Assembly (NCBI GenBank): GCA_902593675.1
Contig: CACJJI010000008.1
Span: 1 to 41,444, forward strand
Source: an uncultured SAR86 cluster bacterium
GTDB taxonomy: Bacteria; Pseudomonadota; Gammaproteobacteria; Magnimaribacterales; D2472
Length of the DNA: 41,444 nucleotides
Direction of reading: 5' to 3'
In this document: positions 1 to 10,041 of the stretch, piece after piece
How the letters are laid out: each line of letters begins with the position of its first letter
How positions within the stretch are numbered: the first letter of the stretch is position 1
Made by a program: the position numbers and the translations under genes
Notes under the pieces: model-generated
Databases searched by the model: none
Told to the model about the DNA's origin: nothing
The model's input: only the letters and a program-made list of their open reading frames with translations

Positions 1-61
1 TGTGAAATATGCTGATGAAAATATTAGAAGAAAAGAAGCTAAAAAAGCAGCAGGAGCATAA
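1..61 (+). CDS. rplF: 50S ribosomal protein L6, C-terminal end (partial)
   Basis: The window opens inside this gene; the reading frame starts at base 2 and ends at the TAA of 59-61. The visible 19 residues (VKYADENIRRKEAKKAAGA) match the conserved C-terminal tail of L6, which in Escherichia coli reads close to VRYADEVVRTKEAKKK. L6 is a large-subunit protein near the factor-binding site. Its place just before rplR is the standard spc-operon order, and the rplR start follows after 3 bases. Only the tail is visible, so nothing can be said of the rest. Confidence 0.9.
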   Translation, partial: VKYADENIRRKEAKKAAGA

Positions 62-64
62 CCG

Positions 65-412
65 ATGAATTCTAAATCAGATTCTAGAATAAGACGTGCA
101 GCAAAAACGAGGATTAGAATTTCTCAGCAAGATAAGCCTAGGCTATCAGTTTTTAAATCCTCCCAAAATTTATATGCTCAAATTTTTGATTCCACTGGTG
201 CGAATGTATTGGCTTCAGCTTCGACTAATGAGAAAGCAGATAAAATGGCCTCAAATAATTTAAGCTCCGCTAAAGCTATTGGTCAAAAGATAGCAGAGAG
301 AGCAATTGAAGCTGGCATTAAAAAAGTAGTGTTTGATCGATCAGGATATAAATATCATGGCCGCATAAAAGCCATTGCAGAATCAGCTCGTGAAGCTGGA
401 TTGGAGTTTTAA
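65..412 (+). CDS. rplR: 50S ribosomal protein L18
   Basis: L18 binds 5S rRNA together with L5 and forms part of the central protuberance of the large subunit. The 115-residue product has the usual family length. It shows the basic N-terminal segment (residues 1-20) followed by the conserved RLSVFKSSQNLYAQIFD block and the FDRSGYKYHGRIKAIAESAREAGLEF ending region, which is diagnostic of bacterial L18. It starts at an ATG three bases after the rplF stop and is separated from rpsE by three bases, so it is clearly co-transcribed in the spc operon. Confidence 0.97.
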   Translation: MNSKSDSRIRRAAKTRIRISQQDKPRLSVFKSSQNLYAQIFDSTGANVLASASTNEKADKMASNNLSSAKAIGQKIAERAIEAGIKKVVFDRSGYKYHGRIKAIAESAREAGLEF

Positions 413-415
413 AAA

Positions 416-922
416 ATGAGTCAACAAAATAATAGTTTGCAACAGCAAGATGCACTTGAAGAAAAACTTGTTCAGGTAAATAGAGTTGCCAAAGTTGTAA
501 AAGGTGGACGTATTTTTGGATTTACAGCTTTATGCGTTGTTGGTGATGGTAAGGGCAAAGTAGGGTTTGGAAGAGGTAAGGCTAAAGAGGTTCCAATTGC
601 CATACAAAAAGCAATGGAGAACGCAAGAAGAAATATGGTTGATGTTAGTTTAAACGCTTCTACATTATGGTACCCAGTTAAAGCTAAACATGGCGCTGCA
701 AAAGTTTATATGCAGCCAGCTGCTGAAGGAACAGGAATTATCGCTGGTGGTGCAATGAGAGCTGTATTAGAACTTGTTGGAGTCCAAAATGTCTTAGCTA
801 AGTGCTATGGATCAACCAATCCAGTCAATGTTGTGAGAGCAACCATTAATGCGCTACGTTCAATGGAATCTCCTGAAGAGGTGGCTTTACGAAGAGGCAA
901 AAAAACAGCTGAAATAACATGA
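416..922 (+). CDS. rpsE: 30S ribosomal protein S5
   Basis: S5 is a small-subunit protein at the mRNA entry side and contributes to decoding accuracy. The 168-residue product is of normal length. Residues about 14-80 form the double-stranded-RNA-binding-like S5 N-domain ([20 protein letters not shown], then the [19 protein letters not shown] block); the C-domain follows with [19 protein letters not shown]. The N-terminus is slightly longer and glutamine-rich compared with E. coli. The stop overlaps the rpmD start as ATGA at 919-922, suggesting translational coupling. Confidence 0.97.
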   Translation: MSQQNNSLQQQDALEEKLVQVNRVAKVVKGGRIFGFTALCVVGDGKGKVGFGRGKAKEVPIAIQKAMENARRNMVDVSLNASTLWYPVKAKHGAAKVYMQPAAEGTGIIAGGAMRAVLELVGVQNVLAKCYGSTNPVNVVRATINALRSMESPEEVALRRGKKTAEIT

Positions 923-1104
923 GTAACAAAACAATAGATATCAAACTTGTAAAGAGCAGTATTGGCAGACTGCCAAATCATAAGAAATGTGTAAAAGGGC
1001 TTGGTTTTAGAAAGTTACAACAGACCTTGACTGTTGAAGATACTCCAAGCAATAGAGGCATGATAAATAAAATAAGAGATATGTTGGAAGTTATAGAGAG
1101 TTAA
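919..1104 (+). CDS. rpmD: 50S ribosomal protein L30
   Basis: This is a small 61-residue large-subunit protein of the ferredoxin-like L30 fold. The diagnostic pattern is [20 protein letters not shown] followed by [29 protein letters not shown]. Its length matches bacterial L30 (about 58-60 residues). The start codon lies inside the rpsE stop (ATGA overlap), and rplO begins two bases after its stop, the usual spc order. No separate regulatory signal is visible. Confidence 0.96.
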   Translation: MSNKTIDIKLVKSSIGRLPNHKKCVKGLGFRKLQQTLTVEDTPSNRGMINKIRDMLEVIES

Positions 1105-1106
1105 TA

Positions 1107-1649
1107 ATGGAAAATTCAGAAACAAATAATTCTTTAGGATTAAATACTCTTACCAGCACAGGCACCACAAAAAATAGAAAGCGTGTGGGAAGAGGTATTG
1201 GTTCTGGAACTGGTAAAACGGCTGGAAGAGGCCATAAAGGTCAAAAATCTAGGTCAGGAGGCTCTATTGCTAGAGGTTTTGAAGGTGGTCAGATGCCATT
1301 GCAGCAGAGAATACCTAAGTTTGGTTTTTCATCTAGAGTAAATAGAGGTTCTAAAGAAGTTAACCTAAAAAATATAGCTTCTATGACTGAGGTTAATTTA
1401 GATACCTTAAAAGCTAATAGAGTTATTTCCCAAGCAACTAAGAAAGTTAAAATTTTTGGTATCTGTGATATCTCTCAACCGATGAGTGTTACTGGAATAC
1501 TTGTAACCAAAGGCGCCAAGGAATCTATAGAAAAAGCTGGTGGAACTGTTGCCTCAATTGAATCAAAACCAACTAAAGAAAAGTTTGTCAAAACTTCAAA
1601 GAAAACAGATAAGAAAATCTCTGAAAAAACAGAGGAGTCTTCCGAGTAA
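1107..1649 (+). CDS. rplO: 50S ribosomal protein L15 with an extended charged C-terminus
   Basis: L15 is a large-subunit assembly protein. The core is obvious: LNTL near residue 12, the glycine/arginine-rich [20 protein letters not shown] segment, and [17 protein letters not shown]. The product has 180 residues, whereas E. coli L15 has 144. About 10 extra residues lie at the N-terminus. After the conserved [13 protein letters not shown] motif, roughly 30 extra residues form a Lys/Glu/Ser/Thr-rich tail (nucleotides about 1557-1646). The tail looks disordered. The start at 1107 lacks a strong Shine-Dalgarno but lies two bases from the rpmD stop. secY follows after five bases. Confidence 0.96.
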   Translation: MENSETNNSLGLNTLTSTGTTKNRKRVGRGIGSGTGKTAGRGHKGQKSRSGGSIARGFEGGQMPLQQRIPKFGFSSRVNRGSKEVNLKNIASMTEVNLDTLKANRVISQATKKVKIFGICDISQPMSVTGILVTKGAKESIEKAGGTVASIESKPTKEKFVKTSKKTDKKISEKTEESSE

Positions 1650-1654
1650 TTTTT

Positions 1655-2950
1655 ATGGCTGATCAAAATAAAGGAATGAGCGATCTTTGGAGAAGACTAA
1701 GATTTGTCTTCATGGCCATCGTTGTTTATCGCATTGGAACTCATATTCCTATTCCCGGTATAGATCCAGCTAGGTTGGCGGCTTTGTTTGATCAGAATCA
1801 AGGCACCATCCTTGAGATGTTTAATCTATTTTCTGGTGGTGCATTAGAAAGGATGAGCATCTTTGCTCTTAATGTAGTCCCATATATCTCTGCTGCGATT
1901 ATCATGCAATTATTCTCTAATTCAATCCCGTATCTCCAAGAGCTAAAAAAAGATGGTCAAGCTGGACGTAATCAAATTACTCAATACACAAGATATGGAA
2001 CCGTTGTACTTGCATTTGTTCAAGCATCAGCTCTAGCGGTAACACTTGGAGCAAGCGGCTTAGCCTATGAACCAGGAGCTTCCTTCTTTGTTTCAGCTGT
2101 CTTTAGTGTAGTAGCAGGAACAATCTTTTTAATGTGGCTTGGAGAACAAATTTCAGAGCGAGGAATTGGTAATGGAATTTCTATTATTATTGCTACAAGT
2201 ATTTTGACTGGAATTCCTGGTGCTATTGGCCAAGCTCTAGAGCAGGCCCGTCAAGGCGACTTAAATATTTTATTACTTTTGGGTATTGGGGTTTTGGCAA
2301 TGCTTGTTATAGCGATTGTCGTATTTATCGAAAGAGGGCAAAGAAGAATTACAGTTAATTATGCGCAAAGACAGCAAGGTAGAAAGCTCATGCAAGCCCA
2401 GGCTAGCCATCTGCCTTTTAAAGTAAATATGGCAGGTGTAATTCCTGCAATTTTTGCTAGCACCTTTTTGTTGTTCCCTGCTTCACTTTCTACATGGTTT
2501 GGACAAGCAGAGTCCTTTGGATTTTTACAAACAATTTCATTGGCACTCAACCCAGGACAACCCCTATACATTCTTACGTTTTCAGCTCTCATTATTTCAT
2601 TTTGCTTTATCTGGTTAGCACTAACCTTTGATACAAAAGAAGTAACAGATAATCTAAAAAAATCAGGAGCATTTGTACCTGGAATTAGGCCTGGAGAGCA
2701 GACTGCAGCATATGTTGATAGCGTTTTAGCAAGGCTAACCGTATTTGGCAGCATATATTTAACACTTATATGTTTACTTCCTTTGGCTTTAATTAACTTT
2801 GCTGGCGTATCTTTTTATTTAGGCGGTACCTCTGTATTAATTATCGTAGTGGTATTAATGGATTTTATGTCGCAGGTTCAGTCACACATGATGTCCAGTC
2901 AATACTCTTCGTTGTTAAAGAAAGCTAATTTAAAAAACTATAATAGATAA
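1655..2950 (+). CDS. secY: Sec translocon channel subunit SecY
   Basis: SecY is the ten-helix inner-membrane pore through which SecA or the ribosome moves unfolded proteins. The 431-residue product is close to the usual 430-445. Visible hallmarks are the N-terminal [19 protein letters not shown], the plug-region [20 protein letters not shown], the cytoplasmic loop with [19 protein letters not shown], and a C-terminal helix ending [11 protein letters not shown]. Hydrophobic segments occur along the whole length. It sits between rplO and rpmJ as in most bacteria, with rpmJ starting two bases after its stop. Confidence 0.98.
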   Translation: MADQNKGMSDLWRRLRFVFMAIVVYRIGTHIPIPGIDPARLAALFDQNQGTILEMFNLFSGGALERMSIFALNVVPYISAAIIMQLFSNSIPYLQELKKDGQAGRNQITQYTRYGTVVLAFVQASALAVTLGASGLAYEPGASFFVSAVFSVVAGTIFLMWLGEQISERGIGNGISIIIATSILTGIPGAIGQALEQARQGDLNILLLLGIGVLAMLVIAIVVFIERGQRRITVNYAQRQQGRKLMQAQASHLPFKVNMAGVIPAIFASTFLLFPASLSTWFGQAESFGFLQTISLALNPGQPLYILTFSALIISFCFIWLALTFDTKEVTDNLKKSGAFVPGIRPGEQTAAYVDSVLARLTVFGSIYLTLICLLPLALINFAGVSFYLGGTSVLIIVVVLMDFMSQVQSHMMSSQYSSLLKKANLKNYNR

Positions 2951-2952
2951 AT

Positions 2953-3069
2953 ATGAAAGTTCGAGCATCAGTAAAAAAGATTTGTAGAAATTGTAAAACA
3001 GTTAGACGTAAGGGAGTTTTGTACGTGATATGCAAAACAGATCCTAAACATAAACAAAAGCAAGGGTAA
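2953..3069 (+). CDS. rpmJ: 50S ribosomal protein L36
   Basis: This short gene encodes 38 residues beginning [21 protein letters not shown] and ending in KHKQKQG, a perfect family length. The four zinc ligands of the C+ form are present: Cys11, Cys14, Cys27 and His33. The ATG lies two bases after the secY stop. rpsM begins only six bases after its stop, so there is no room for the long leader that precedes the alpha operon in E. coli. Confidence 0.97.
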   Translation: MKVRASVKKICRNCKTVRRKGVLYVICKTDPKHKQKQG

Positions 3070-3075
3070 TAGAAT

Positions 3076-3432
3076 ATGGCTAGAATCGCAGGCGTAAACA
3101 TACCGGAAAATAAGCATCTTGAGATTGCTTTAACTCATATCTATGGGGTAGGCAAAAAAACAGCCCAAAATATTTGTACTAGTCTCAAATTGGACTACTC
3201 TAAGAAAATATCAGACCTTTCTGAAGAGCAAGTAGAAACTATTAGAACCGCTGTTGCTGAATACACCGTAGAAGGAGATCTTCGTCGATCAGTTAGCACA
3301 AATATCAAGAGACTTATGGACCTTGGCTGCTATAGAGGCATAAGACACAGAAGAAAACTTCCAGTAAATGGGCAAAGAACCAAAACTAACGCTAGGACCC
3401 GTAAAGGCCCTAAAAAACCAATGAGGGCTTAA
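3076..3432 (+). CDS. rpsM: 30S ribosomal protein S13
   Basis: S13 lies in the head of the small subunit and contacts the P-site tRNA and the large subunit. The 118-residue product starts [22 protein letters not shown], has the helix-hairpin-helix segment [12 protein letters not shown], and ends with the basic tail [18 protein letters not shown] that reaches toward tRNA. Length and motifs are standard. It is the first gene of the alpha operon, here continuous with the spc operon. It is followed by rpsK after three bases. Confidence 0.98.
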   Translation: MARIAGVNIPENKHLEIALTHIYGVGKKTAQNICTSLKLDYSKKISDLSEEQVETIRTAVAEYTVEGDLRRSVSTNIKRLMDLGCYRGIRHRRKLPVNGQRTKTNARTRKGPKKPMRA

Positions 3433-3435
3433 TAG

Positions 3436-3810
3436 ATGGCAACTGGTAAAAAAGTTAAAAAAGTTATTTCAGATGGCATAGCACATATACATGCATCATT
3501 TAATAACACGATCATCACGATTACAGATAAGCAAGGTAATGCTGTTTGCTGGGCAACCTCTGGTGGTTCTGGATTTAGGGGCTCAAGAAAAAGTACACCA
3601 TTTGCTGCTCAGATAGCAGCAGAAAAAGCAGGTAATGCGGCAAAAGAGTTTGGAATGATAAATTTAGACGTAAAAGTGAGAGGTCCAGGTGGCGGTAGAG
3701 AATCTGCAATTAGATCCTTGAATTCATGCGGCTTAAAAATTAAAAGTATTACGGATGTGACGCCATTACCTCACAATGGCTGTCGTCCTTCAAAGAAACG
3801 TAGGGTATAG
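3436..3810 (+). CDS. rpsK: 30S ribosomal protein S11
   Basis: S11 sits on the platform of the small subunit beside S6/S18 and helps form the mRNA exit region. The 124-residue product contains the diagnostic [20 protein letters not shown] block, then [20 protein letters not shown] and the C-terminal [18 protein letters not shown]. It begins three bases after rpsM and is followed by rpsD after nine bases, where a good Shine-Dalgarno (aggggaa) is visible. Nothing unusual. Confidence 0.98.
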   Translation: MATGKKVKKVISDGIAHIHASFNNTIITITDKQGNAVCWATSGGSGFRGSRKSTPFAAQIAAEKAGNAAKEFGMINLDVKVRGPGGGRESAIRSLNSCGLKIKSITDVTPLPHNGCRPSKKRRV

Positions 3811-3819
3811 GGGAATCAA

Positions 3820-4440
3820 ATGGCAAGATATAGAGGTCCATCACTAAGATTATCAAGAAGAGAAGGCACAGATCTTTTTCTAAAAAGTGGAGCCAGATCC
3901 ATTGAATCAAAATGCAATATGGAAACAGCTCCAGGAGTTCATGGTCTAAGAAGAGGCAGGCTCTCAGACTATGGTGTCCAGCTTCGTGAAAAGCAAAAAG
4001 TTAGAAGAATGTATGGTGTTTTAGAGAAGCAGTTCAGAAATTATTATAAAAAAGCATCAAAATCTAAGGGTAATACGGGCGAGAATCTATTGAGCTACCT
4101 CGAACAAAGATTAGATAATGTTGTTTATCGTATGGGATTTGCAGCAACACGAGCTGAAGCTAGGCAATTGGTATCACATAAAGCCTTTCATTTAAACGGA
4201 GCAATAGTGAATATTCCATCATATCAGGTTCAGCCAGGTGATGAATTGGAGGTAAGAGAAAAATCTAAAGCACAATTAAGGATTAAAAGTGCCTTAGATC
4301 TTGCCAGTCAAAGAGAAGCATGTGAGTGGCTTGAAGTAGATTCTAAAACTCTCAAGGGTGTATTCAAATCTGTACCAGATAGAACAGATTTAAGTGCTGA
4401 AATTAATGAAAATCTCATTGTTGAGCTTTATTCAAAATAA
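3820..4440 (+). CDS. rpsD: 30S ribosomal protein S4
   Basis: S4 is a primary 16S rRNA-binding assembly protein and, in E. coli, the translational repressor of the alpha operon. The 206-residue product matches the family length. The N-terminal domain contains [21 protein letters not shown]. The S4 RNA-binding domain is seen around residues 94-155 ([20 protein letters not shown], then [20 protein letters not shown]). E. coli-type feedback would need a target leader before rpsM, which is missing here, so its regulatory role in this organism is uncertain. Confidence 0.97.
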   Translation: MARYRGPSLRLSRREGTDLFLKSGARSIESKCNMETAPGVHGLRRGRLSDYGVQLREKQKVRRMYGVLEKQFRNYYKKASKSKGNTGENLLSYLEQRLDNVVYRMGFAATRAEARQLVSHKAFHLNGAIVNIPSYQVQPGDELEVREKSKAQLRIKSALDLASQREACEWLEVDSKTLKGVFKSVPDRTDLSAEINENLIVELYSK

Positions 4441-4462
4441 TACTTAAAAACGGAAGGAAATT

Positions 4463-5428
4463 ATGGAAACATCAGTAATAGATCTTTTAGTCCCAACTGA
4501 CATCCAGGTTGATGACTTAGATAACAATACATCTAAAATTATATTAGAGCCATTAGAGAGGGGGTTTGGACATACTCTAGGAAATGCATTAAGAAGAATT
4601 CTTTTATCTTCTATGCCCGGTGCTGCAATAACCGATGTTTCTATCGAAGGTATCTCTCATGAATACTCAACAATTGAAGGTGTTAGAGAGGATGTCATTG
4701 ATATATTGTTAAATCTTAAAGATATGCCTATCAGTCTTATTGAGGGGACTAGCGCTGAGATTAAATTAGATGTTTCAGGCCCTTGTGAAGTTTCCTCAAA
4801 CTCATTCGAGGTGCCTGGCAATGTTGAATTACCAGATGCAGAGCATCATGTTGCTTCATTGGTTGATAAGGTTAGTTTGTCTCTTACTGCAACTGTTAAA
4901 ACTGGAAGGGGTTATGAGCCAGCTGACTCAAGAGGTGATGAGGAGATTGCTGTTGGGGCTCTAAAAGTTGACGCATCTTTTAGCCCAGTTCGTCGAGTCG
5001 CATATACAGTTGAGAATGCAAGATTTGAAAAAAGAACTGACTTGGATAAGTTAATAGTTGAATTGGAAACAGATGGTACTTTAGATCCAAAGAAAGCAAT
5101 TGAGCATGCTGCAACTATTATGCAACAGCAACTGGCTGCATTTGTTGATTTAGACGCTATTGCAGAACAAGAAGCTAAGAAAGATCAGAATGACTTTGAT
5201 CCATTCTTAATGAGGTCAATTGAAGAGCTAGAGCTCACAGTTAGATCAACTAACTGCTTAAAAGCTGAGAGCATCTTTTTAATTGGTGACTTACTTCAAA
5301 GAACAGAATTTGATTTATTAAAAACCCCCAATCTGGGTAAAAAATCTTTAAATGAAATTAAGGATGTTCTTGCATCCAAAGGCTTTTCTCTTGGAACAAC
5401 ACTAGAGAACTGGCCGCCAATGGGCTAA
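4463..5428 (+). CDS. rpoA: DNA-directed RNA polymerase alpha subunit
   Basis: Alpha dimerises to nucleate RNA polymerase assembly, and its C-terminal domain contacts UP elements and activators. The 321-residue product is near the usual 329. The N-terminal domain shows [20 protein letters not shown] (dimer and beta-contact region, residues about 28-47). The C-terminal domain, after a linker near residue 240, shows [18 protein letters not shown] and [13 protein letters not shown], the helix-hairpin-helix that touches DNA. A Shine-Dalgarno (ggaagga) precedes the ATG by a normal distance. rplQ follows after five bases. Confidence 0.98.
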   Translation: METSVIDLLVPTDIQVDDLDNNTSKIILEPLERGFGHTLGNALRRILLSSMPGAAITDVSIEGISHEYSTIEGVREDVIDILLNLKDMPISLIEGTSAEIKLDVSGPCEVSSNSFEVPGNVELPDAEHHVASLVDKVSLSLTATVKTGRGYEPADSRGDEEIAVGALKVDASFSPVRRVAYTVENARFEKRTDLDKLIVELETDGTLDPKKAIEHAATIMQQQLAAFVDLDAIAEQEAKKDQNDFDPFLMRSIEELELTVRSTNCLKAESIFLIGDLLQRTEFDLLKTPNLGKKSLNEIKDVLASKGFSLGTTLENWPPMG

Positions 5429-5433
5429 TTAAA

Positions 5434-5847
5434 ATGAGACATAGAAAATCAGGTAGAAAATTAAACAGGAACTCTTCTCATCGCAAAGCCTTGATGAAGA
5501 ATCTTGCGATAGCTTTTATTGAAAGAGAGTTAATAAAAACAACTGTTCCAAAAGCCAAAGAATTAAGATCTTTTATTGAACCTTTGATAACAATGGCTAA
5601 AGATGACTCTGTTGCGAATCGTAGAAGAGCATTTAAAAAGCTTAGGCTTGATTCAGCTGTGAATAAACTTTTTACTGAAATTGCAATCAAATCAAAAGAC
5701 AGGCCAGGTGGTTATTTGAGAATTATTAAGGCTGGCTTTAGACCAGGTGATAAAGCTGACATGGCATATGTTGAATGGGTTGACAGAGACCTAGATGATT
5801 CCTCTGAAATAGCAGAGCCTGAGCTTAAAGAGGGGTCGGCTGCTTAG
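5434..5847 (+). CDS. rplQ: 50S ribosomal protein L17
   Basis: L17 is located near the polypeptide exit tunnel. The 137-residue product begins [24 protein letters not shown], the family signature, and contains [17 protein letters not shown]. The C-terminus is about ten residues longer than in E. coli and acidic. This is the last gene of the alpha operon. Its TAG stop overlaps the stop codon of the convergent uvrA gene (bases 5844-5847), so no dedicated intrinsic terminator can lie between them. Confidence 0.97.
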   Translation: MRHRKSGRKLNRNSSHRKALMKNLAIAFIERELIKTTVPKAKELRSFIEPLITMAKDDSVANRRRAFKKLRLDSAVNKLFTEIAIKSKDRPGGYLRIIKAGFRPGDKADMAYVEWVDRDLDDSSEIAEPELKEGSAA

Positions 5848-8666
5848 TTTCTAAGGGTTTCTTTTAAGTATTTTCCTGTATAAGACTTTTTTGATTTAGC
5901 GACTTCGTTTGGAGGCCCTTCGGCTATTACCAGCCCTCCATCGCTTCCTCCCTCTGGCCCCATATCTATTATCCAGTCGCTTGATTTGATTACATCTAGA
6001 TTGTGTTCAATTACCACTACTGTATTTCCTTGATCAGAAAGTCTTTTCAAAACTCCTAGCAGTAATTCAATATCATAGAAGTGAAGGCCAGTAGTGGGCT
6101 CATCTAAAATAAACAATGTTTTTCCAGTACTTCTTTTGGAAAGCTCTTTTGCAAGCTTAATTCTTTGAGCCTCTCCACCAGATAAGGTGGTTGCAGACTG
6201 CCCAAGGGTGATATAAGTGAGCCCCACATCCGCCAGAGTCTGAAGTTTATTTTTTATTGCTGGTATTGCCTGGAAGAATTCAAGAGCTTCTTCTACAGTC
6301 ATACCTAAAACTTCAGCAATATTTTTACCTTTGTATTTAACTTCAAGAGTTTGCTCGTTATATCTTTTGCCATCACAGACATCACACTTCACATATATAT
6401 CTGCTAAAAAGTGCATCTCTACTTTTATCATTCCATCGCCTTGACATGCCTCACATCTCCCACCTTTTACGTTGAAGCTAAATCGACCTGGCTTATACCC
6501 TCTTGTTCTGGATTCTTCAGATTGAGAAAATAAGTCTCTGATATGCGAGAAGAGACCAGTATAGGTAGCAGGATTAGATCTCGGCGTTCGCCCAATAGGA
6601 GATTGATCTATTCCAATCACCTTATCCAGATACTCTAAACCTTTAATTTGTTTACATTTGATTTCTTTATTGAGATTAGCTTTATTTAGTAAAAAGCTAC
6701 TCATAGGCATCAAGGTTTGATTAATCAGAGAAGATTTGCCTGAGCCAGAAACTCCAGTAATGCAAGTAAAAACACCTACAGGGATTTTTGCATTTATATG
6801 CTGTAAATTATTTTCATATGCCTCAACTATCTCAATAAATTTATCAGGTTTCTTGTCGCTTTTAGGGAAATCAATTTTTCTTTTTCCTGATAGGTAAGCA
6901 GCAGTCATTGATTCCTTGCTTTTCAATATATCTGTTAGTTTTCCTTGAGCACAGATCTCTCCACCATGTTTGCCAGCTCCTGGGCCTATATCAATAATAT
7001 GATCTGCACACCTAATTGCTTCTTCATCATGCTCAACAACTATTACGGTATTTCCTAGGCTTTTAAGATGGTTAAGGGTTTTAATTAGCCTTTCATTATC
7101 TCTTTGATGAAGCCCTATTGAGGGCTCATCGAGAACATAAGTTACACCCACAAGACCAGAGCCAATTTGACTAGCCAACCTAATTCTTTGGGCTTCTCCC
7201 CCTGAGAGGGTTCCTGCACCTCTATCTAGGGTTAGATAATTGAGCCCAACATCTTCAAGAAATGTAAGGCGTTCTTTGATTTCTTTTAAAATCTTTTCAG
7301 CAATCGTTGCTTTAGCGCCATCAAGTTCGATATTTCTAAAAAAAGATAATGCTTCTGATATTTTTTGATTTGTAATATTTTGAATAGGGGTTTCATTTAT
7401 AAAAATATTTCTTGACTCTTTTTTGAGCCTTGACCCTCCGCAAGCATTACAGTGACTATCTGAGAGCATCTTAGCTAACTCATTTCTAATAAACTCTGAG
7501 TCCGTTTCTTTAAATCTTCTTTCAGTATTTGGAATAATGCCTTCAAATCTATGTTGTCGAACTATTTTGCTGCCACTTCTAAAGCTTTTTGAGAAGTTGA
7601 TCTTATCCTTTGATCCCCATAAAAGAATATTTTGGATTTCTTCAGAATATGATTTCCATGGTGTGTCTAAATCAAAATCGTAGTGCTTGGCCAAACATTT
7701 TAATTGATGAAAATAGAATCTATTTCTTCTATTCCACCCTTTGATGGCCCCCTCATTAATCGTTGCAGAATCATCTGAGATTAATTTCTTTTGATCAAAG
7801 TACTGAATGACTCCTAGGCCATCACATTTTTCACAAGCTCCAAATGGATTATTAAAAGAAAACATTCTTGGTTCTAATTCAGTTACAGAATAACCACACT
7901 GAGAGCATGAAAAATTAGAAGAATAAAGCAATTCTTCTGATCCTTCATCAAGAACCTCTATTTGAACAAGACCTTCGGATAGGCCAAGAGCAGTATCAAT
8001 TGATTCAGATAATCTTGATCGGTTGTCATCATCTTTTTGTAATTTAAGTCTATCAACAATGGCTGAAATATCATGTTTTTGATTTTTATTTAATGCTGGA
8101 AACTCATCTAATGGATAAACAACATTATTAATTTTTACTCTAACAAAACCTTTAGCCTTTAAATCTTCATAAATGCCCAGGTGTTCTCCTTTTTTGCCTC
8201 TTACCAACGGCGCCATGACCATAATTTTTTTATCATAGCCAAGTTCATATACTTCATCACAAATCTCGCTAACAGTCTTAGCAGATAGTTCCTCATCATG
8301 GTCTGGACAAATTGGAATTCCAATTCGTGCATACAATAATCTTAGATAATCATATATCTCAGTAACAGTTCCCACGGTTGATCTTGGATTATGTGAAGTA
8401 GATTTTTGCTCAATGGATATTGCAGGGGAGAGCCCATCAATCTGATCAACATCTGGCTTTTCCATCATAGATAAAAATTGTCTTGCGTATGCTGAAAGAG
8501 ATTCTACATAACGTCTTTGGCCTTCTGCATAAATAGTATCAAATGCTAGAGATGATTTTCCGGATCCTGATAATCCAGTGATCACAATTAATTCCCCTCT
8601 AGGAATCTCTAAAGAAATATTTTTCAAGTTATGGGTTCGGGCACCTTTTATAGAAATTTTTTCCAT
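5844..8666 (-). CDS. uvrA: Excinuclease ABC subunit A (UvrABC damage recognition)
   Basis: UvrA is the dimeric ATPase that scans DNA and loads UvrB on bulky lesions in nucleotide excision repair. The 940-residue product has the exact family length. Two ABC modules are visible: Walker A GLSGSGKS at residues 31-38 with signature [16 protein letters not shown] near 487, and a second Walker [10 protein letters not shown] near 638 with signature [15 protein letters not shown] near 827. Zinc-binding CxxC pairs (CSQC, CEKC, CNAC, CEAC, CDVC) are intact. It diverges from ssb, a common gammaproteobacterial arrangement, across 67 bases. I see no clear LexA box of the E. coli type there. Confidence 0.98.
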   Translation of the reverse strand: MEKISIKGARTHNLKNISLEIPRGELIVITGLSGSGKSSLAFDTIYAEGQRRYVESLSAYARQFLSMMEKPDVDQIDGLSPAISIEQKSTSHNPRSTVGTVTEIYDYLRLLYARIGIPICPDHDEELSAKTVSEICDEVYELGYDKKIMVMAPLVRGKKGEHLGIYEDLKAKGFVRVKINNVVYPLDEFPALNKNQKHDISAIVDRLKLQKDDDNRSRLSESIDTALGLSEGLVQIEVLDEGSEELLYSSNFSCSQCGYSVTELEPRMFSFNNPFGACEKCDGLGVIQYFDQKKLISDDSATINEGAIKGWNRRNRFYFHQLKCLAKHYDFDLDTPWKSYSEEIQNILLWGSKDKINFSKSFRSGSKIVRQHRFEGIIPNTERRFKETDSEFIRNELAKMLSDSHCNACGGSRLKKESRNIFINETPIQNITNQKISEALSFFRNIELDGAKATIAEKILKEIKERLTFLEDVGLNYLTLDRGAGTLSGGEAQRIRLASQIGSGLVGVTYVLDEPSIGLHQRDNERLIKTLNHLKSLGNTVIVVEHDEEAIRCADHIIDIGPGAGKHGGEICAQGKLTDILKSKESMTAAYLSGKRKIDFPKSDKKPDKFIEIVEAYENNLQHINAKIPVGVFTCITGVSGSGKSSLINQTLMPMSSFLLNKANLNKEIKCKQIKGLEYLDKVIGIDQSPIGRTPRSNPATYTGLFSHIRDLFSQSEESRTRGYKPGRFSFNVKGGRCEACQGDGMIKVEMHFLADIYVKCDVCDGKRYNEQTLEVKYKGKNIAEVLGMTVEEALEFFQAIPAIKNKLQTLADVGLTYITLGQSATTLSGGEAQRIKLAKELSKRSTGKTLFILDEPTTGLHFYDIELLLGVLKRLSDQGNTVVVIEHNLDVIKSSDWIIDMGPEGGSDGGLVIAEGPPNEVAKSKKSYTGKYLKETLRN

Positions 8667-8733
8667 TTATTTGTAGAATTTTTATCCAGCTGATTTGTTT
8701 CGAGTTAAACTTAAGTAATTATAAGAGGTAATT

Positions 8734-9171
8734 ATGGCTAGAGGAGTAAATAAAGTAATTTTGGTGGGTAATTTGGGGCAAAAACCTGAAATGCGCTACA
8801 CCCAAACAAACACAGCGGTTGCAACACTTTCGATTGCAACCTCAGAATCATGGAAAGATAAAGATTCTGGAGAGCAAAGAGAAAAAACAGAATGGCATAG
8901 AGTTGTCTTTTTTGGGAAGCTTGCTGAAATTGCTGAACAATATCTTGATAAAGGTTCTCAACTTTATGTTGAAGGCAAATTGCAAACTCGAAAGTGGCAA
9001 GATAAAGATGGTAATGACAGATACACAACAGAAATACTTGGCAATGAGATGAATATGCTTGGTGGCAGGCAAGCTTCAGGCGACGGAGGGGCTTATGATC
9101 AATCACAACCGGCTTCTCAATCAGCTCCATCTCAAGAATCTCAAATCTCAGAGGAAGATATACCTTTCTAG
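8734..9171 (+). CDS. ssb: Single-stranded DNA-binding protein
   Basis: SSB coats single-stranded DNA and recruits repair and replication enzymes. The 145-residue protein has an N-terminal OB fold (residues 1-110, [20 protein letters not shown]..., with the [17 protein letters not shown]-like strand-helix), a Gly/Gln/Ser-rich linker, and the acidic partner-binding tip EEDIPF at the very end. It is shorter than E. coli SSB (178) only in the linker. An AGAGG Shine-Dalgarno lies about 5 bases before the ATG. A crotonase gene follows after six bases, probably in the same transcript. Confidence 0.97.
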   Translation: MARGVNKVILVGNLGQKPEMRYTQTNTAVATLSIATSESWKDKDSGEQREKTEWHRVVFFGKLAEIAEQYLDKGSQLYVEGKLQTRKWQDKDGNDRYTTEILGNEMNMLGGRQASGDGGAYDQSQPASQSAPSQESQISEEDIPF

Positions 9172-9177
9172 AGTTCA

Positions 9178-10038
9178 GTGGATTTCAAAACAATCACATT
9201 AGAGCGGCATGAAAATCTTGCTGTTCTTTTATTGAACAGGCCTGAAAAATTAAACGCTTTTACATTCCTCATGATGGAGGAGCTAATAAGTGCATTGGAT
9301 GTCATAGAAGCAGACGATAATTTACAAGCAGTAATTATTTCGGGGGCAGGTCGGGCATTTTGTGCTGGCGCTGATCTAAGCAGTGGCAAAGATACATTCA
9401 ATCCATCCTTTGATAATTTTGCAGTTAAAGAGGATGACTTTAGAAGAGATTCAGGCGGCATTCTTACCTTACGAATGTATAAATTTTTAAAGCCTATTAT
9501 ATTTGCCTGTAACGGTCCTGCAGTAGGCATTGGAGCATCCATGCAACTTCCTGGCGATATTAGAATTGCATCTGAAGATGCCAGATTTGGATTTGTATTC
9601 AATAACAGAGGGATTGTCCCTGATGCATGTAGCAGTTGGTTTCTTCCAAAAATTGTCGGTATTTCCACAGCTTTAGATTTAACATTTTCCGGGAGAATTA
9701 TTGAATCACAGGAGGCTTTGGATATTTCATTAATTTCCAGCATTCACAAACCAGAAAATCTCATGGCTGATGCAATTAATATCGCCCAAGAACTTGTAAA
9801 GAAATCCGCACCAATTTCTATAGCTATAACCAGACAAATGCTTTGGAGATCATTTGGCCAAAGTGACCCTTATGATGCTCATGTGATTGAAAGCAAGGCC
9901 ATTGATTCTAGGGGAGCATCAGACGATGCAAAAGAGGGGGTAAATTCATTTCTTGAAAAGCGTCCAGCAAAATTTAAAAATCTTATATCCTCAGATATGC
10001 CCGACTTTTTTCCGTGGTGGGAAGATATATCTAAATAA
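9178..10038 (+). CDS. Crotonase-family protein (enoyl-CoA hydratase/isomerase superfamily; isomerase-like active site)
   Basis: This is a 286-residue crotonase-fold protein expected to act on an acyl-CoA thioester. The CoA/oxyanion-hole segments are clear: RPEKLNAFT near residue 21, GAGRAFCAGADLSSG at 56-70 and CNGPAVGIGASMQLPGDIRI at 111-130. Classical hydratases carry two catalytic glutamates, equivalent to Glu144 and Glu164 of the rat enzyme; by my alignment these are Ser121 and Phe141 here. The segment RGIVPDACSSWFLP (residues 144-157) resembles the PEGCSSYTFP region of peroxisomal enoyl-CoA isomerases, with Asp149 in place of the catalytic Glu. I therefore favour an isomerase or an uncharacterised crotonase over a hydratase. 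The start codon is GTG, six bases after ssb. Confidence 0.85.
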   Translation: MDFKTITLERHENLAVLLLNRPEKLNAFTFLMMEELISALDVIEADDNLQAVIISGAGRAFCAGADLSSGKDTFNPSFDNFAVKEDDFRRDSGGILTLRMYKFLKPIIFACNGPAVGIGASMQLPGDIRIASEDARFGFVFNNRGIVPDACSSWFLPKIVGISTALDLTFSGRIIESQEALDISLISSIHKPENLMADAINIAQELVKKSAPISIAITRQMLWRSFGQSDPYDAHVIESKAIDSRGASDDAKEGVNSFLEKRPAKFKNLISSDMPDFFPWWEDISK

Positions 10039-10041
10039 CGA

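Noticed and set aside
2359-2754. Minus-strand open frame inside secY, and similar frames inside uvrA, fabB, dnaK, rpsB, bamA and others
   Set aside because: They lie wholly within well-recognised genes, encode no known motif and reflect codon bias of the real strand.
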